Shown in pieces: positions 25,110-36,900 of a stretch of 64,000 nucleotides of DNA. The translations under genes were made by a program, and so were the position numbers. Every line of letters starts with the position of its first letter. Position 1 is the stretch's first letter. Below the pieces are notes generated by a model. It had not been told where the DNA came from. It was given only the letters and a program-made list of their open reading frames with translations, and did not search any database. The DNA comes from Apis mellifera. Taxonomy: Eukaryota > Arthropoda > Insecta > Hymenoptera > Apidae. The stretch is from assembly GCF_003254395.2 (NCBI RefSeq), contig NC_037648.1, forward strand, positions 971,868 through 1,035,867, given 5' to 3'.

Positions 25110-25440
25110 TCTAGTTATTTTAGAAACGATGATATATATTTTAAAATTAAAAAATGCAACGTAACGCGAAAATTTAAAATATCATTAAATATTATTATCG
25201 CGAGATTAAATTAATTGTTTTGGAAGATTTTGTGGAATAAAAAATTTCAAAATCCAATTTATTTTTTACTAACAGCCTAGTTATTCTAGGGACAATGGTT
25301 CTTTTTTTTTTCAAAGCAGCATAACGTTGCATCAACATTGTGATCATATTTGTTTTGCTTGCTTACTTCATGGACTGGTATGTTCTAGAAACAATGATCC
25401 TACTTTCAAAGACGACAAGATATTCTAATGATTCGTAAAA
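25110..25440. repeat. Three weakly related blocks
   Basis: Similar stretches TTCTAGAAACAATGAT, TTCTAGGGACAATGGT and TTTTAGAAACGATGAT occur at about 25383, 25284 and 25119. The last two are followed by TTTCAAAG. This may be the remains of an old tandem repeat; borders are uncertain. Confidence 0.3.
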
Positions 25441-26990
25441 CACGATCGAAACTTCAAAAATGAATTTTCCAGTTCGATTTTAATTGTCAGGTTGGATAGT
25501 CTAACATTATATTTCAAAATACTACACGAGGGAAATGTCCATTGTTCGTGTCCCTGACATAAATTGTTCCAAAGCTGAATAGCTGTCTGTGATAAACGAG
25601 CAAGATCGATCTCTCTTAGTCACCCCTGTTTTTCCGTACTTTCATTGAATCGACCGAACTGTCTGATTCATCAGTCCCTCCCAAACTTGGGTTATTGACA
25701 CAAAAGTTAGATTTTACGTCAGTTTGGATGATTCTCGACAACGACGGTATTTAAAAGCTGCGCATCGATAGAATAATTTCAATTTCGAATTCGAAATTTA
25801 TTTTTCTGCCAAGTTTAAATTCGTAATAAAAAAAAAAAATCTTACGAATATTCTAATTATTCTAATTATTACGTAATAGAATTAAAACACGTATATTTAA
25901 ATTCTTCTGATTTTTTTTCTCCATGTTCACACGCGTGCAATATTTGCAAAATTTGACAAATTAATATGTCATTGTTAACACACACGCGTATTATCGAAGC
26001 TACGTTTCTTTTCGATACGAGAGAAAGAAGAGAATATCTTCTCTTCGAAATTGCAATGGTAGAAGCTGTCTTATCGATTAGCCACGCGACTCGCATCGCG
26101 TAGCCGGAAGTCAAGCATAAATCGGGTTTATATCGGCAGTAAAATTCTCCATGCTTGAGCCGAATAACGAAATGAAACCGATCCGACATAAACTCTGACA
26201 TCAAACCGATATTATCATACCCCGGGGCACTAACGAATCTCACTATAACCATAAATATAAAATATAAAAACTTTTTCATCCCTTCCGTTTATTTAAAGAG
26301 AGATTGTATAATAATATAGGTTAGGTTCGTACATTCGTACATGCAAATATTTATAAAATATCTTTACTTTGAATTCCGCATATGGTGATATAAGGCAAGT
26401 ATGCACAATTTTATCGAAAGAAAATCGAAATCGGATCGGTAACACGATTTATTGACCGTGACGTGATAAAATTTTTACAAAATTCTTAAAAAAAAATTTA
26501 TTGGTTATGTTACAAAGTATAGCGGAATTTTTAAATTCAAATTCAATATTCACTCGCTCAATAATTTTCCAATTCAAAGAGATAGAAAAATTTTAACACG
26601 ACGAATATGAATCGTTTCGTTATATCTATTTTTAAATTTCGAATGATAGAAGAAACACAACGTGAATATAAACAATTAAGAGGAAATTTCGTGAACTTTT
26701 TCATGTAAGTAATTCACGCCAATCAACGATAGAAGAAAATTTATAATCGATTAATAAATTTTCGAATCTACAAGTTTTGATTCACGATCGTTCGAGAATG
26801 ATTTAAAAGAAAGAGCGAGCGATCCTCGATACCGGTTTTCGATTGCTTCCGGCTGAAGAGACGAGGGAGGGGAGGAGGGGAGAGATAAAACGGGATCATA
26901 AGCGAGCTCTGTGTATTCTCAATACCGCTCAATTGATACCAAGTAATCCATCTTGCGTAATTGAACGCGAGGACAAGTGTAAAGATGAGC
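25441..26990. other. Mixed stretch with one secreted-type open frame
   Basis: The minus-strand frame 25869-26279 (136 codons) begins with MKKFLYFIFMVIVRF and could resemble a signal peptide. The rest has no domain, and frames of this length arise by chance elsewhere in the window. At 26850-26886 there is a GGGA-rich purine tract, and a GGTTAGGTT motif lies at about 26320. No gene is supported. Confidence 0.3.
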
Positions 26991-28264
26991 TTAGAGATAA
27001 TTGGTAAAAGAATTTTCCCCTTGCAAAAATTTTAACTATTTAAAATTAAAATTAAATATCGATATTAAATTTGATAAAATAATTTTCTTACTATATTACT
27101 CACCTATTTATCACATTAATATCACTTTTTGACGGTATAATTAACAACAACAGATTATATATAAGTATACTTCTTCGTTTAAATAATTTATTATTTCTAA
27201 AATGGAGGATAAAAAAATTTCACTCGTGATCCGATATCAACAACGTGCCAATAAAATAATGTATTTATAGAGATTGAAATATAAAATATATAAAAAAAGG
27301 GGGGGAAATTACAATTATGATGATCGAAGCTATGCTGATAACGATATCAGCCTCGTATTTATCGTTGCAATTTCGTCCAACGGGATTGTTTTATATTTTA
27401 TTTTCCCATTTCGTGAAATATCCACAAGCTCTATGGATAAAATAGCAAGTATATTATATATGTATATATATATATACGTATGTAGAAACAATAGGATTTT
27501 CAATTATCGACCATCGATCAAGAGGAAAAAAAAGTAAAAAAAATTGGAAATTATTTAAAAAGATGAATCATCGTTCTCTTCAAAAATTGAGAGATTTTTA
27601 AAAAAAATACGTCCCCTCTTCCCTCGACATCGAGGATTTTATTTTTATTTCGCAATCTCGAGCTACAAGGTGCTCGATCTTTTCCCCCACTCTCCCACTT
27701 TTATCACTGCTCTATACAGCACCGCATCGAAAAGTTGCCAAAAAAGATAAAGAACTGGAGAAACGGTGTATTATCTTGCCTCTCCCTGCTTTTTTTCTGG
27801 ATATTTTTATCCTCGCGAGGAAAGAACTTCATCGTTGCTCGTTCAAAGATGAATTATTAAATTCGAAATTGAATTAATAAAATATATTTAATAAATTAAT
27901 AAATTTATTTACTCGTAATATTTTTTAAGCAGCTTTAATTATTTATAATATACTTTTCAGAAAAAAAAAAGAAAGAGAAACCAAAATCTTACATTTATAT
28001 TCACATAATTTGATAAAAATGTGATTAAATTCTTAGACACGTTGGCGAGAAGGAAAGATTTTTCCAAAATAAGAGCTCGTAATTTATAATCTCCTAATAA
28101 ATATTAATAAACGTAGCAAGGTCTTCCTCTTAGTCCTCCTTTGGTATCAAACGATAAATCAACAGAGATATGAACATTTGAAATATTTATCTTTAGTTAC
28201 TTTCGTGCATACTATTCCTTCCATTTTCCCTCTCCTCTCCCCAGAATCTTTTTCGATGCATTTC
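26991..28264. other. AT-rich non-coding stretch
   Basis: Short TA and A tracts, no supported gene. A slightly GC-richer patch lies at 27610-27840. Confidence 0.6.
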
Positions 28265-28265
28265 T

Positions 28266-28310
28266 AAAAAAAAAAAAAAAAAAAAGAAAAAAAAAAGAAA
28301 AAAGAAAAAA
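28266..28310 (+). repeat. Long A-rich tract
   Basis: An A run broken only by single G bases. The matching minus-strand frames are poly-Phe artefacts. Confidence 0.85.
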
Positions 28311-29470
28311 AATCGGTTTACGACGGAATATTTCATATTGCGGGTCAGCAATTGTACGCTGACGTATCCTGGTTCGTATCCAACCAGTTTTAATAAATAA
28401 AACCAACTGCCTACATCTCTTCCGGGATTAATTCGTATATATCTACGTTGACTCGATATTATATACATATAAATTGCTTTTTTTATTTTTCTTTTTCCCC
28501 CCTCCCTTTTGAATCACGTGCAATGAATTTTGGAGATATTACAGTTCGGCAGAGTGTAACCTTTCTTTCTTCTTCTTTTTTTAAATGCGTATAAATAGAC
28601 GTATAGATTCGACGTTGGGCTTCCTTTTTTACGATTCTTATTCTCCGTCGTTAAATCAGTAAACTGCAAAAAAATAAGAATGAAATATCGATCGAAAATT
28701 ATTTGAATTATAGAATAGAAAATCTAATGATAAAAATTTAATAACAATAAAAAAGAAATACTCAAATTACCAAAATTATTAAATTATTATTATTATTATT
28801 ATTATTATAAGAGATAATTTTCCAATAATTTTTCACGATAATAGATAATATAAAATTTGTAAACGTGTTAAGGAGTTAATGAAGAGAAGTTGCTAAATCC
28901 CCTTTCACCAATGAAAATTCTGAAAATAATAATAATATCCCCGAGTCAGCGAAGCGAGGATACATTTATCCACCATTGTTCAACCGGCCGACTCGCCATA
29001 ACTAGCGAACTCAACTATGTACAGCCGTAACTTCGTTCGACAATACACAGGCAGCGGACGTAAGTTTAACGCCCATCTTTGCTTAGGTCATCATCGAAGC
29101 TTTCCCTTTATCCGATCCGAGAGTAAAACTTGTCGAGAGTTGGAAACAGTCGTATTCCAACTACGTTCTAACGAGTTTGCGTTTGAAACATTTTTTCGAA
29201 AAATCGTTATTATTATCGATATTACGATATTTTATCAACCAAGATATAAAATTATCCAAAGAGTAGAATATCACATTTCGATTTACGAGATAAATATTTA
29301 TATTGATTTTTGACTACAAAAAAAATTAGGTGAAAATTGACACGAATATTTTTTCTCGTTAATAATTAAAATAAAAAAAGGAAATTTTTTTTACAAAATC
29401 GTAATATATAACGACGCATGCTTGAATGCGGAAAGCAAAAGTGTTAAGAAATAAATAAATAATTTTGTTT
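28311..29470. other. Non-coding stretch with a TTA repeat and a donor-like site
   Basis: A TTA trinucleotide run lies at about 28783-28808. A GC-richer patch at 28940-29110 contains GCGGAC followed by GTAAGTTTAA, a good plus-strand donor at 29060. I cannot find a convincing acceptor upstream, and the frame that would join to the exon at 29476 is closed by a TAG just before it. Confidence 0.4.
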
Positions 29471-29475
29471 TACAG

Positions 29476-29577
29476 TTTTATGAATATATCTCGCCGATGC
29501 TTTCCTCCGATCGTATTAATCAATGTCGAGCGGGGAAGAAGGCTTCGAAGGCTTCGGTCGAGCATACGAATACGTAG
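29476..29577 (+). CDS. Candidate 3-prime terminal coding exon (33 residues plus stop)
   Basis: A good acceptor, TAATTTTGTTTTACAG, ends at 29475. The frame starting at the first exon base is open for 33 codons (FYEYISPMLSSDR at the start, SVEHTNT at the end) and stops with TAG at 29575-29577. Codons are GC-rich at third positions compared with the flanks. An AATAAA polyadenylation signal lies at 29691-29696, about 115 bases after the stop, as expected for a last exon. A donor-like AATGTAAGTC at 29594 would instead give a 118-base internal exon. I do not recognise the protein. No upstream partner exon is identified in the window. Confidence 0.3.
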   Translation, partial: FYEYISPMLSSDRINQCRAGKKASKASVEHTNT

Positions 29578-29690
29578 CCACAAAAAGCGGAATGTAAGTC
29601 TGATAAAACGAGCCAGTCCCTTCGATTTTTTATCCCTAACATTCCATCGAAAAATCGCGCACCGATTGGTTTCTCCGAATATAAATTTTT

Positions 29691-29696
29691 AATAAA
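29691..29696 (+). terminator. Candidate polyadenylation signal AATAAA
   Basis: Canonical hexamer about 115 bases after the stop of the candidate terminal exon. The hexamer is common by chance in AT-rich DNA; its value comes only from its position. Confidence 0.25.
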
Positions 29697-29794
29697 AGAG
29701 AAAAAAAAATATCGATCAATTTTAATTAGATTCGAACATCTTCATCGAACTTTCAATCTTTTTTTCCCTTAAAATGCGCGCGACGAAATCCGCA

Positions 29795-30089
<295 letters not shown>

Positions 30090-30149
30090 GGGAGTAGAAT
30101 TTCGCGCAGAATTTTCGAGGGGAGGGGGAAAAAAGCGCGGCACGCTAAT

Positions 30150-30440
30150 ACGTTTACCAAGTAATGGAGATTCTTTCTCTATGCAAATTCGTTGAGTGCA
30201 CCCCCATCATTGACGTCACACTGTTTTAATTCGAAAAAGCGTGGGACACCGGATAAGTTTGCGGTGTTGGCCAGCTGCGTGCGGCTCAGCCTAGCCGCCA
30301 CTTACCGTAATTTCTCCCCGATATTGCGATATCTTGTGTAATATACACGGTTGAAAATTAATGAAATTCCTGTCCTGCGGATCGGCCCCGCTCGAAAATC
30401 GCCAACCTGACGTCCCTCTATATATATATAAATACATAAT
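30150..30440 (-). promoter_or_regulatory. Motif-rich island with possible minus-strand promoter
   Basis: A GC-rich island just after the microsatellite. It has an exact POU octamer ATGCAAAT (30180-30187) and an exact CRE TGACGTCA (30211-30218). Read on the minus strand, a TATATATATAG box (about 30420-30430) is followed by GGACGTCAGG, then a GC-rich leader without ATG, then a donor ACGGTAAGTGG near 30306. Together these would fit a TATA promoter and short untranslated first exon, but the spacing is shorter than usual. This is inference. Confidence 0.25.
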
Positions 30441-31540
30441 CCTGTGTTAGGAATTTATTTTGAATATGGGCGAGATATTTCTGAAAAATCAAATTTTGCA
30501 ATAAAATAAGTACGAGATAATTTTATCTTTATAATTACAAAAATATATATATATACGAGAATATAATTTTTTTCTAGCTTATAAATTGTCCAATTAAAAG
30601 TAAACATTTTATTCGTATTATTTTCATTTTTAAAAATTATATAACAATTCTCAATCGTATGTTTTATATGCAATTCCTCTCGTTTACATTGAAGGGACAC
30701 GCGTGTATAAAAGTGATAAGAGAATATAGTCTATAAATAGAACGCGATACAATACCTTGGAGGAGTACGTTTGCCTGATGCGAATACACTGGAATCACGT
30801 CGAGAGATGTTTATCGGGTCGATTTATAATAAATTACGAGGTACAGGTGGTGACAGAGTAAAAAAACCGGTTCGAGTCTTGGATCGAGCGGCCACCGATC
30901 CCTTAAAGGAGCATCTTTTTCTACTTGCTCATTAAAAGCAATTCGAGCAACGGTTAAAAACTTCTTGCTGTCCAATTATTTCAATGCTCGTTCCAATATC
31001 TTCCCATCTCCCGGCAAACGTAAAATAATTTAATAAAGGCACTTTACTTAAGACTTATATTACGATTATCGAAAATTGAAAATTTTCGTTTAGTCACGAA
31101 AGAAAAATTTCCATGCGTCGTAAAATAAATAATTATTTTCAGTGTATATATATATATATATTTTATCCTGCGGTGTTGAAGCATTGTTTAAATAATTTAT
31201 TGGATTTAAAAATAAAAATTATTGTACAGAGCACCGGTTCTCAATCTACAGATTGTAACAACGTAAGAGTATATAAATACTTGCGTAGATAGATCTTGTG
31301 TGCGAGTCTCATTGAACTCTTAAGACGCAATAGAATCTTCAATATCCGAACTGCATTACCATATGAGCAGAGAGGAAGGCATAACTGTACGAATGAAAGA
31401 ATTTTCCAATATATTGAAAACGGTGCAAAAAAAAAAATTTGTTTCCTAAATAAAAGAATAAAAGATGCTTGCAACGAAAAGTTTTCGCTATTCGCGATGA
31501 CGAGACAATAATTAAACATAATCGATTAGGTTGGACGGAA
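30441..31540. other. Mixed non-coding stretch
   Basis: AT-rich to 30700, GC-richer at 30750-31030, then AT-rich. The frames at 31241-31519 and 31296-31511 lie on opposite strands of the same DNA and neither is recognised. A short TA repeat is at about 31147-31161. Confidence 0.5.
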
Positions 31541-31960
31541 AAGGATTAAAAAGTTTTCCCGTTTAATGCTATTCAATTTAATTGCGCGCCACGAAGCGAT
31601 GGCGATTAAATAGTTGGTCAATCGCGTTGAAAATGTTCAACGACCATCGACCTGTTCTTGTTCTTAATTAAAATACCGGGGGAACAAAACGTACCGTTTC
31701 GAAATACGTACGGCTGAATACAATAGAAATTTTCCGACACATTTCGAGACGAGTTACGATAACAAGTTGTCGAGTTTTACTTGTTTTCGACGTGTATTAA
31801 ATATGGCCGCCATTGTGTCACGTGCTCCGTCCGTAACCGCAGGCCCGCGATTCGTGGCGCGCGATTCGAGTTAACGAGAAGTTACAAATTGCTATTCACG
31901 ATCGAAGGTACTTTGGGTACCATTTACGGTTTACATAATTAGGATTAAAGCTCGAGCTTT
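31541..31960. other. GC- and CpG-rich island
   Basis: The block 31800-31880 is among the more CpG-rich parts of the window, with GCGCG and a CACGTG-type E-box core (TCACGTGCT). Few open frames. A regulatory or promoter-type island is plausible but unproven. Confidence 0.35.
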
Positions 31961-33401
31961 TAATACCACGGTGCACTTTTAGGGAATAAAAGTGGAAAAT
32001 GAAAATGAATATTCAGAAAATAAATCCTCTCGTTACTTTCGAACGCGTTTTCTCCCCCTCCGCCGATCTACATATTCATATTATTTTGTTAATATTAATA
32101 ATTTTAATAATATACCTTTATTAGAATTTTATCGTTATTGTTGTAAAATATTAAATTATGTTACATTTACACAAGGAAATATCGGGAAAAATTATTCGCC
32201 GACAACTCTTGGCGCGTATATCGTTCATCGCGTATATTAATTCATTTGCATATTTGATTATCGATCGTTGAAGGTAAGCTGATTTTCATTCCCGTCGAGA
32301 GCACTGATTGATCGAATGCTGCCGCCACGTTGATTTGTTTATTTTCGAGGATTGAGAGGAGCACGCTATGATCGAACAGGAAAAACAAATTCGCTAGTAG
32401 GATTGATTACAATTAAGCGAAAATTTGCATCGTAATTTCGTAATAACTTTTTATATCTTCTCCTTTTCTACTAATCTCGATGATAGATAAATAAAATCGC
32501 CACTTTTAATCTTGATATTAGATCGCAACAAACCTAACCTAGAAAAAAAAATTTAGGTTATTTCATCTCGTCTCGACAACACACGGTAAACACAATTTAT
32601 CTCGATACGTACGTAATAATAAACGTAAGAATTAAATAAGAGAAACGTAATACGAATAATTTATACATTTTCCTAAATTTATTACACATTTATATTCGCT
32701 TCGTTTAAGCGCGATGCAACCTCGAACGCAATACACCGTAGCACGCGAATGCGAATAAATCAGGATCAACGGGCAAAGGAATGGAAACTCGCCGCTGCTT
32801 TATTAGCATAAAGAAGAAGAAGGAGGGAGAAGAAGGAGAAGAAGGGCGCGCTTCTCTATTTTGTTATTTGATACGTCGAAAGAACGCGGCAGTTGGCAAC
32901 ATTGTAAAATAGATTTTAAACGAGTGATGTTGGTCGCAGTACACGCATATATATATATATATACACACACTCTAATAAAACACAGGCGGATGTTTGTCGT
33001 TGCGATGCAGGTTGTTTGCCTTGAAAATTACTCGATTAAGCGTTTGATTCATTTCAATATTTGCAGTGTAAAGTGTTGCTATAATTGGTAAATATTTTAA
33101 TAATCCGTATCAATTTGCATCGATATTTGTTCAAAGGTTGTTACATATTGTAATTTTAAGAAAAATTAGCCAGATATAATATAGATATTTAAAAATATTC
33201 CTCGAACTTTATTTTTCCTTTTTTTTCTTTTTTTTCTTTTTAGAAAGAGACAATTCGTATAGAGAGAAGTTTCTTGCTTCGAGAAAGAAAGGTTCTCTCG
33301 AGGTAAAGGAAAAAAGGAACATAAATCAAACGGCAACTGGCCATCGGATATGGAAAAGGAAGAAAAGAAAAATTTACTTTCATCGTGTCACGATCCACTT
33401 C

Positions 33402-33405
<4 letters not shown>
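31961..33405. other. Mixed non-coding stretch
   Basis: Includes AACCTAACCTAG at about 32530 (TTAGG-type), an AGAAGG-type purine tract at about 32811-32847, and TA/CA dinucleotides at 32947-32970. No coding frame supported. Confidence 0.55.

Positions 33406-33452
<47 letters not shown>
33406..33452. repeat. TA microsatellite
   Basis: About 23 perfect TA units. Confidence 0.95.
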
Positions 33453-33454
<2 letters not shown>

Positions 33455-35111
33455 TAAACTTTCGTTACGTTACGTTAAAATCCATTTGAAAAATTGTATG
33501 CTTGACGACACGTGGCATAAAAATAAAGATGGACGTGGACCCGGTACAGTGGAATGGCATGCCGGAGATTGCGAGGCAAAGTAATGAAAAGTTGCAAACA
33601 AATTTGAAATTGTAGCTATTACAGAGAAGTCGTTCCAACAAGGAAGCCTCTCCCTCCCTCCCCCTTAGTCATTCAAACGTGAAGAGAATTCTTACCTCAC
33701 CTACTGTGCGGCCAACTTTGAAACCGTATCTTCAAGTTTCACAAGTTTCACAAGTCGATCCATATTTTATATTTCTTCGACGCAATTCAGAATAAATAGA
33801 TCGATAAGTAAATTAATTTTTTCAATTACGATCACCGACGATGATCAATTATAAACGATATCTTTTTCATATTAATTATTCATTTACTTAAAATAAAATT
33901 AAAGAAGAATATCTCTTTCTCTACATGCGTTCGTGTAAATATTTTACAAATAAAAAATTTGCACCGATACAGTAAAAGCTGTATAGACTAAAAGCGACGA
34001 ATAAAATATTCATAGATTTATGGACCGGCTTGCTGGTTACAGGAGTTAAAAAAGGAAAAAAGAAAGAAAAAAACTTTTTACTCGTTATCTCGTTTGAAAA
34101 TCAGTAGGCGGGATTAATCTACTATTCCGTGTGTCTCGATAGTGACGCTTCGAGTGGAATGTCAAATATTGCTTTTACCTCGAAGGCATAGGATAGAAAG
34201 GGTTGGAAGAATACATTTCGACGTACATTTGTATACCGTTGCTGTATATCCTATACCCTTAAATCGTAAATTATTCTATCATAATTTAAGCCACACGTTT
34301 TGCATTATTCAAAGATAAATTGTACATTCAGGAGGAGGCTATATTTTTTTCTTCTTTTGGATGAATTTTTTGAAATTTCTAACGATTATCACTGTATTAA
34401 CAAAAGAAAAAATTGGAGGAAGAGATTGAAATTTCGTTTTTTAAAATTATTATTATCTCTTAGTTGATCAATTGAATGGAAGAAATGGATGAAAATTATT
34501 ATTTTTTTAACTATTTCTAAACCAACCAGTGAAGAATTTTACCGGTATGAAAACCGCAGCACGAAAGTTGAATTAAAATAATTTGACCACAGCCCGTTTA
34601 TTACGTCGATATACGTGAACGGAATCCTACGTAATTTTCCAATATGAAACTATTTAACCTTATAAAGAGCATTGATAATTGAAATTTTTTGGTAAAAAGA
34701 TTTCTCCTCCTTTATTCTTTATTATTATTTTCTTCAGAAAAATTATTTATTTTAAAACATTAATGAATCTTCAAATTTATAATATATATATTTTTTTTCT
34801 AATAAAAAGTGGATACACATAAAATATCTGAACTGCCACATACGATAGTTATCTGTTCCTGAATATATCAAGATTTAGTATATGATTTATGAGCTACTCT
34901 TTATCACCAAGTTCTATGATATGTAAATGTCTATTTAAAAATCCATAAAAAAGAGATTTTTTTTTTCCCCTATATAGTAGTCTGGCTGTCTGTGCTTGCA
35001 ACTGTTGAAAGATAATTCATATTTTTCGAATTTTATATTTGACGTATAGCTATTCTTTTTTTCTTTTCTTCCTGTTCAATGTTTGTATTGATATATCGTG
35101 AATATTTATTG

Positions 35112-35114
<3 letters not shown>
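33453..35114. other. AT-rich stretch, nothing firm
   Basis: A small triplicate AAGTTTCAC lies at about 33733-33753. On the minus strand a 20-codon ATG frame (about 33711-33770) ends at a TAG right beside GTGAGG and GTAAGA, interesting but too short to call. Otherwise AT-rich and non-coding. Confidence 0.5.

Positions 35115-35162
<48 letters not shown>
35115..35162. repeat. TA microsatellite at the NUMT border
   Basis: About 24 perfect TA units directly abutting the left end of the mitochondrial insertion. Confidence 0.95.
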
Positions 35163-35167
<5 letters not shown>

Positions 35168-35545
35168 CCCTATAATTAACAATAAACCAATATCTTTTAA
35201 TCAATTTAATAAAATACTAATAAATACTATCTCAACCTAAAATAATTGATAATATATTTGGTCTTAAAATTAATATATATATATATAGAGATTAAAAATA
35301 AAATTATTAAATATAAAAAACGATCCATTTTTAATTCTCTTAAATCTATATATCTAACTCTATAAGTAATAATTATAGAAAAAATTCTATTCTCACTAAA
35401 AAAATAAACATTGATGATTTATAATCAATTAATAATAAAAAATTAAACTTTATTGAATTAAATGTATAAATATTTCACTCAAAAAAAAATTCTTTATTCA
35501 TATATAAAAAATATAATCTTATTGAAAACCTAAATCCATAATAAA
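35163..35545 (-). pseudogene. nad5 fragment (NUMT), frameshifted and deleted
   Basis: NADH dehydrogenase subunit 5 is a membrane subunit of respiratory complex I. Readable pieces include FNSMKFNFLLLID, then ITYSVSYMDLSELKMDRFL, then LSPNMLSIILGWDS, matching the usual order in nad5 (a Leu-Leu-Asp region, then the conserved SPN and GWD motifs). After GWDS the frame breaks, and a piece reading DIGLLLIMGLI follows too soon, so about 20 residues are missing. Additional frameshifts lie near 35424 and 35300. The fragment stops at the TA microsatellite. Confidence 0.88.
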
Positions 35546-35561
35546 ATTCCACAAACTAATA

Positions 35562-35628
35562 TTTTAAAATAATTTTATATTATATCATTGATCCCACAAA
35601 TCAATATTTTAAATTAAACTATTTAAAT
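35562..35628 (-). pseudogene. Mitochondrial tRNA-His remnant (NUMT)
   Basis: A 67-base cloverleaf can be drawn: a 7-base acceptor with one mismatch, a 4-base D stem, a 5-base anticodon stem TTGAT/ATCAA around loop TTGTGGG with anticodon GTG (His), and a 5-base T stem ATAAT/ATTAT. It sits 21 bases after the nad4 stop, where trnH lies in insect mitochondria. In the nucleus it is a passenger. Confidence 0.85.
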
Positions 35629-35649
35629 TTTTTAATTTTTATAACCTAT

Positions 35650-35949
35650 TTAAATAAAATAAAGTTTTAAAAATATTAAATTTAAAGGAATTCAATGTAT
35701 TAATAATACAAAATATTCCATTTTTAATTTTAAACATCACAGAAATTTTTCCATGATTAATAAATATAAATAAATAAATTGAATAAATCTAAATAAACAA
35801 TATATTATTAAAATTACTATCATAAATTTCAATCACGATACTATTCCAATTAATAATATTACTTCACTAATCAAATTTAATGAAACTGGAGATCCTATAT
35901 TAGATGAACATAATATAAATCATAATAACGATATTGATATTAATTTGTA
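35650..35949 (-). pseudogene. nad4 3-prime fragment (NUMT), frame intact
   Basis: The last 99 codons plus TAA of NADH dehydrogenase subunit 4, a complex I membrane subunit, all in one frame under the invertebrate mitochondrial code. Recognisable family motifs are SSNMGSPVSLNLISE (the usual ANMAAPPSLNLLGE region) and the C-terminal LLMHWIPLNLMFLK. Under the nuclear code several TGA codons would stop translation. The rest of nad4 is absent. Confidence 0.92.
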
Positions 35950-35955
35950 TTACTA

Positions 35956-36439
35956 AAAAAGAGAAAAAATGAGAATAATTACTTAAAATTGAATCTTTGT
36001 CAAAGGAAATTCTGTTTGAAATTCGTTTCAATTTTTTTTTTCCGTCCATCACAAATTCACCATCGAAAATTATTCGATTCTCCTATTAACGCGTTCAATC
36101 TTCGTTCGATTCGTTCAATTTTCGTTTTTATTAGGCATCGCAATATCGAAAGGATTTATATTGACGCGTCGCTTAATATGACGTTTCATCTCTGTCAACA
36201 AAATTTTTCTTGCAAAATTGCAAGAAAAATATTTTCCAATAACGATAATTTTCATTCCTATTAAAAATCATAATCAACGATTAAATCAACAAAAATCACT
36301 ATTTTTCTTAAAAAAAAAAAAATCCTAACAAAATTCTACTCTACTACTAAACCCTAATCATTTTTTTCACTTTCTCGTCAGACGAGAGAAGAAAAAAAAA
36401 AAATCAAACGATTTCTCGAAAATCGAATCTCTCCCTCCT
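35956..36439. other. AT-rich stretch with a strong palindrome
   Basis: At 36203-36230 two perfect 13-base arms (ATTTTTCTTGCAA and its complement) flank a 2-base centre, a likely hairpin or cruciform. The plus frame 35989-36264 spans it and is not recognised. Confidence 0.5.
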
Positions 36440-36900
36440 CCTCCCCCCTCCTTATATAAAAGCTTTTTACGTAAAGCAGCGAGAAAGTTGCGTGTGCCTC
36501 GCGCGTTCATCGATCCCCTCCTCTCACCTTGCACCGGCGTCTAAAGGGGTGGCGGATTGTAAAATGCCGTCGAACGACGGAAACAGCCGAGATTAGCACC
36601 GAGAGGTAACACGAGAGGTTTTGCACCAAATAAAAACGCTGCGAGGAAAATTGCTTCCGTCATATATATATATATATATATATTCTTCTCTTTCCCCCTC
36701 CCCATCTCTTTCCAAAGAGGAGGCGAATGTTGAAAAGTTGGCTCTCTGCGTGGAAATTCTGTCATGGATGGAATTGCGTTCGAGGGGATCGAAGGGAGGG
36801 AGGGAAAGAGGGAGGAGCGAACGTCTTCTTCTTCTTGGTTTCGATTTCGAGGAAGGGAAATGTAAATGTGGGTGAAGGGGATGATGTAGGATAAGATTAA
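36440..36900 (+). promoter_or_regulatory. Pyrimidine tract, TATA box and GC-rich island
   Basis: A CT-rich tract is followed by a canonical TATATAAAAG at about 36455 and then GC-rich sequence. About 30 bases downstream there is no clear insect initiator (TCAGT). A short TA repeat lies at 36662-36681 and a GGGA-rich tract at 36790-36815. Could be a core promoter on the plus strand; no coding exon follows that I can support. Confidence 0.25.

Larger units (their letters stand above)
35163..35955 (-). mobile_element. Nuclear insertion of mitochondrial DNA (NUMT): nad5-trnH-nad4
   Basis: On the minus strand the order is the 3-prime part of nad4, trnH, then the 5-prime part of nad5, exactly the ancestral insect mitochondrial order. 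Reading frames need TGA as Trp, ATA as Met and AGA as Ser, the invertebrate mitochondrial code. About 0.8 kb long, truncated at both ends and flanked by nuclear-type sequence. The nad4 part is still fully open while nad5 has frameshifts and a deletion, so the insertion is moderately recent. It has no function as nuclear genes. Confidence 0.92.

Noticed and set aside
25869..26279. 136-codon minus-strand frame with a signal-peptide-like start
   Set aside because: Only the first 18 residues look special. The length is within the chance range for this window and no promoter, splice or domain support exists.
29000..29059. An upstream exon joined to the candidate exon at 29476
   Set aside because: The donor at 29060 is good, but no acceptor precedes it and the frame needed to join is closed by a TAG nearby.
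30840..30890. GGTTCGAGTCTTGG, similar to a tRNA B box
   Set aside because: The upstream GGTGGTGACAG is a poor A box and the arms do not pair.
33711..33770. 20-codon minus-strand peptide frame next to GTGAGG and GTAAGA
   Set aside because: It ends in TAG before either donor, is very short and overlaps a triplicated AAGTTTCAC.
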